Assembly: GCF_001440475.1 (NCBI RefSeq)
Contig: NZ_LLYB01000131.1
Coordinates: 57,643-98,490 of the forward strand
Reading direction: 5' to 3'
Length of the DNA stretch: 40,848 nt
DNA from: Bradyrhizobium lablabi
Lineage (GTDB): Bacteria; Pseudomonadota; Alphaproteobacteria; Rhizobiales; Xanthobacteraceae
Of the stretch, positions 40,675 through 40,848 are shown piece by piece. The notes below the pieces were generated by a model. It was not told the origin of the DNA. It was given only the letters and a program-made list of their open reading frames with translations, and did no database searches. Both the position numbers and the translations under genes were made by a program. Within the stretch, counting starts at the first letter, position 1, and each line of letters opens with the position of its first letter.

Positions 40675-40848
40675 TCAATAACTGATCCGCAGTCCCACGC
40701 CGCCGTGAAGCGTGTTGCCGATCGGCTGCGGGCCGGCGGTGCCGTTGAGGAAGAGGTCGGCAACCCAGCCCTTGGTGATGCGGAAGCCGAGCCGGCCGCC
40801 ATATTCGAACCAGCCCTGGTTGCCGATCACAGGCACGATGGTGCCGTC
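40675..40848 (-). CDS. Outer-membrane beta-barrel protein, C-terminal end only
   Basis: Only the last 57 codons are in the window; the frame is open through the right edge. The sequence includes FEYGGRLGFRITKGWVADLFLNGTAG and ends HGGVGLRISY, alternating hydrophobic residues with a final aromatic, as in autotransporter and other outer-membrane beta-barrels. The stop is TGA at 40675-40677. The passenger or family cannot be judged from this fragment. Confidence 0.68.
   Translation of the reverse strand, partial: DGTIVPVIGNQGWFEYGGRLGFRITKGWVADLFLNGTAGPQPIGNTLHGGVGLRISY

Noticed and set aside
1..40848. Search for CRISPR arrays, tRNA, rRNA, transposases and phage genes
   Set aside because: No spaced direct repeats, cloverleaf sequences, or transposase/integrase motifs were seen; the palindromic repeats are non-coding.

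Overview
The window looks like a chromosomal segment of a Bradyrhizobium-type alphaproteobacterium (Nitrobacteraceae). The evidence is high GC with strong GC3, many tightly packed operons with ATGA or TGATG overlaps, abundant orphan substrate-binding proteins and CoA/oxidoreductase genes, and intergenic palindromic repeats that I recall as characteristic of Bradyrhizobium genomes. This assignment comes from gene style and recall, not from a search. No rRNA, tRNA, CRISPR array, transposase or phage gene was seen.

Layout. (1) 1-5804: assimilatory nitrate/nitrite reduction operon nirB-nirD-nasA, behind a leader with a sigma54-like -24/-12 element, an NtrC-like site and hairpins with ANTAR-like hexaloops. 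(2) 5835-9341: a tetR-nhaA pair (Na+/H+ antiporter) read leftwards, and a divergent P450 unit (CxxHxxC ferredoxin plus cytochrome P450) with a good sigma70 promoter and a terminator. (3) 9350-17061: a LacI regulator with a TTT/Bug binding protein, diverging from an SDR, LivK-type binding protein, Baeyer-Villiger monooxygenase, VOC protein, carboxymuconolactone-decarboxylase-like protein and DOPA-dioxygenase-like protein. A perfect LacI-type operator sits between the two arms. This reads as an uncharacterised catabolic island. (4) 17250-19548: an L,D-transpeptidase-like DUF2778 protein, a small DUF982-like protein, a SnoaL-like protein and a small conserved protein.

(5) 19541-26259: a leftward operon of GntR regulator, NMT1-like binding protein, two permeases, ATPase, CE4-type deacetylase, FAH-family hydrolase and a MetE-core-like zinc alkyltransferase. 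The combination of transport with three unlinked chemistries is the best candidate here for an undescribed pathway. (6) 26436-29507: MarR regulator with a clear operator, an enoyl-CoA isomerase-like protein and a GMC oxidoreductase. (7) 29509-31984: hemE, a small acidic protein, slyX and trhO. (8) 32170-40529: gamma-glutamyltransferase-like enzyme, DAO oxidoreductase, exported FKBP, hydroxyacid dehydrogenase, cupin, enoyl-CoA hydratase-like protein, exported alpha/beta hydrolase and two VOC proteins. (9) The right edge holds the C-terminal end of an outer-membrane beta-barrel on the minus strand.

Function overall: nitrogen assimilation and housekeeping genes (hemE, trhO, slyX) are interspersed with several independent, locally regulated catabolic modules. 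Each module has its own TetR, LacI, GntR or MarR regulator, typical of a metabolically versatile soil bacterium.
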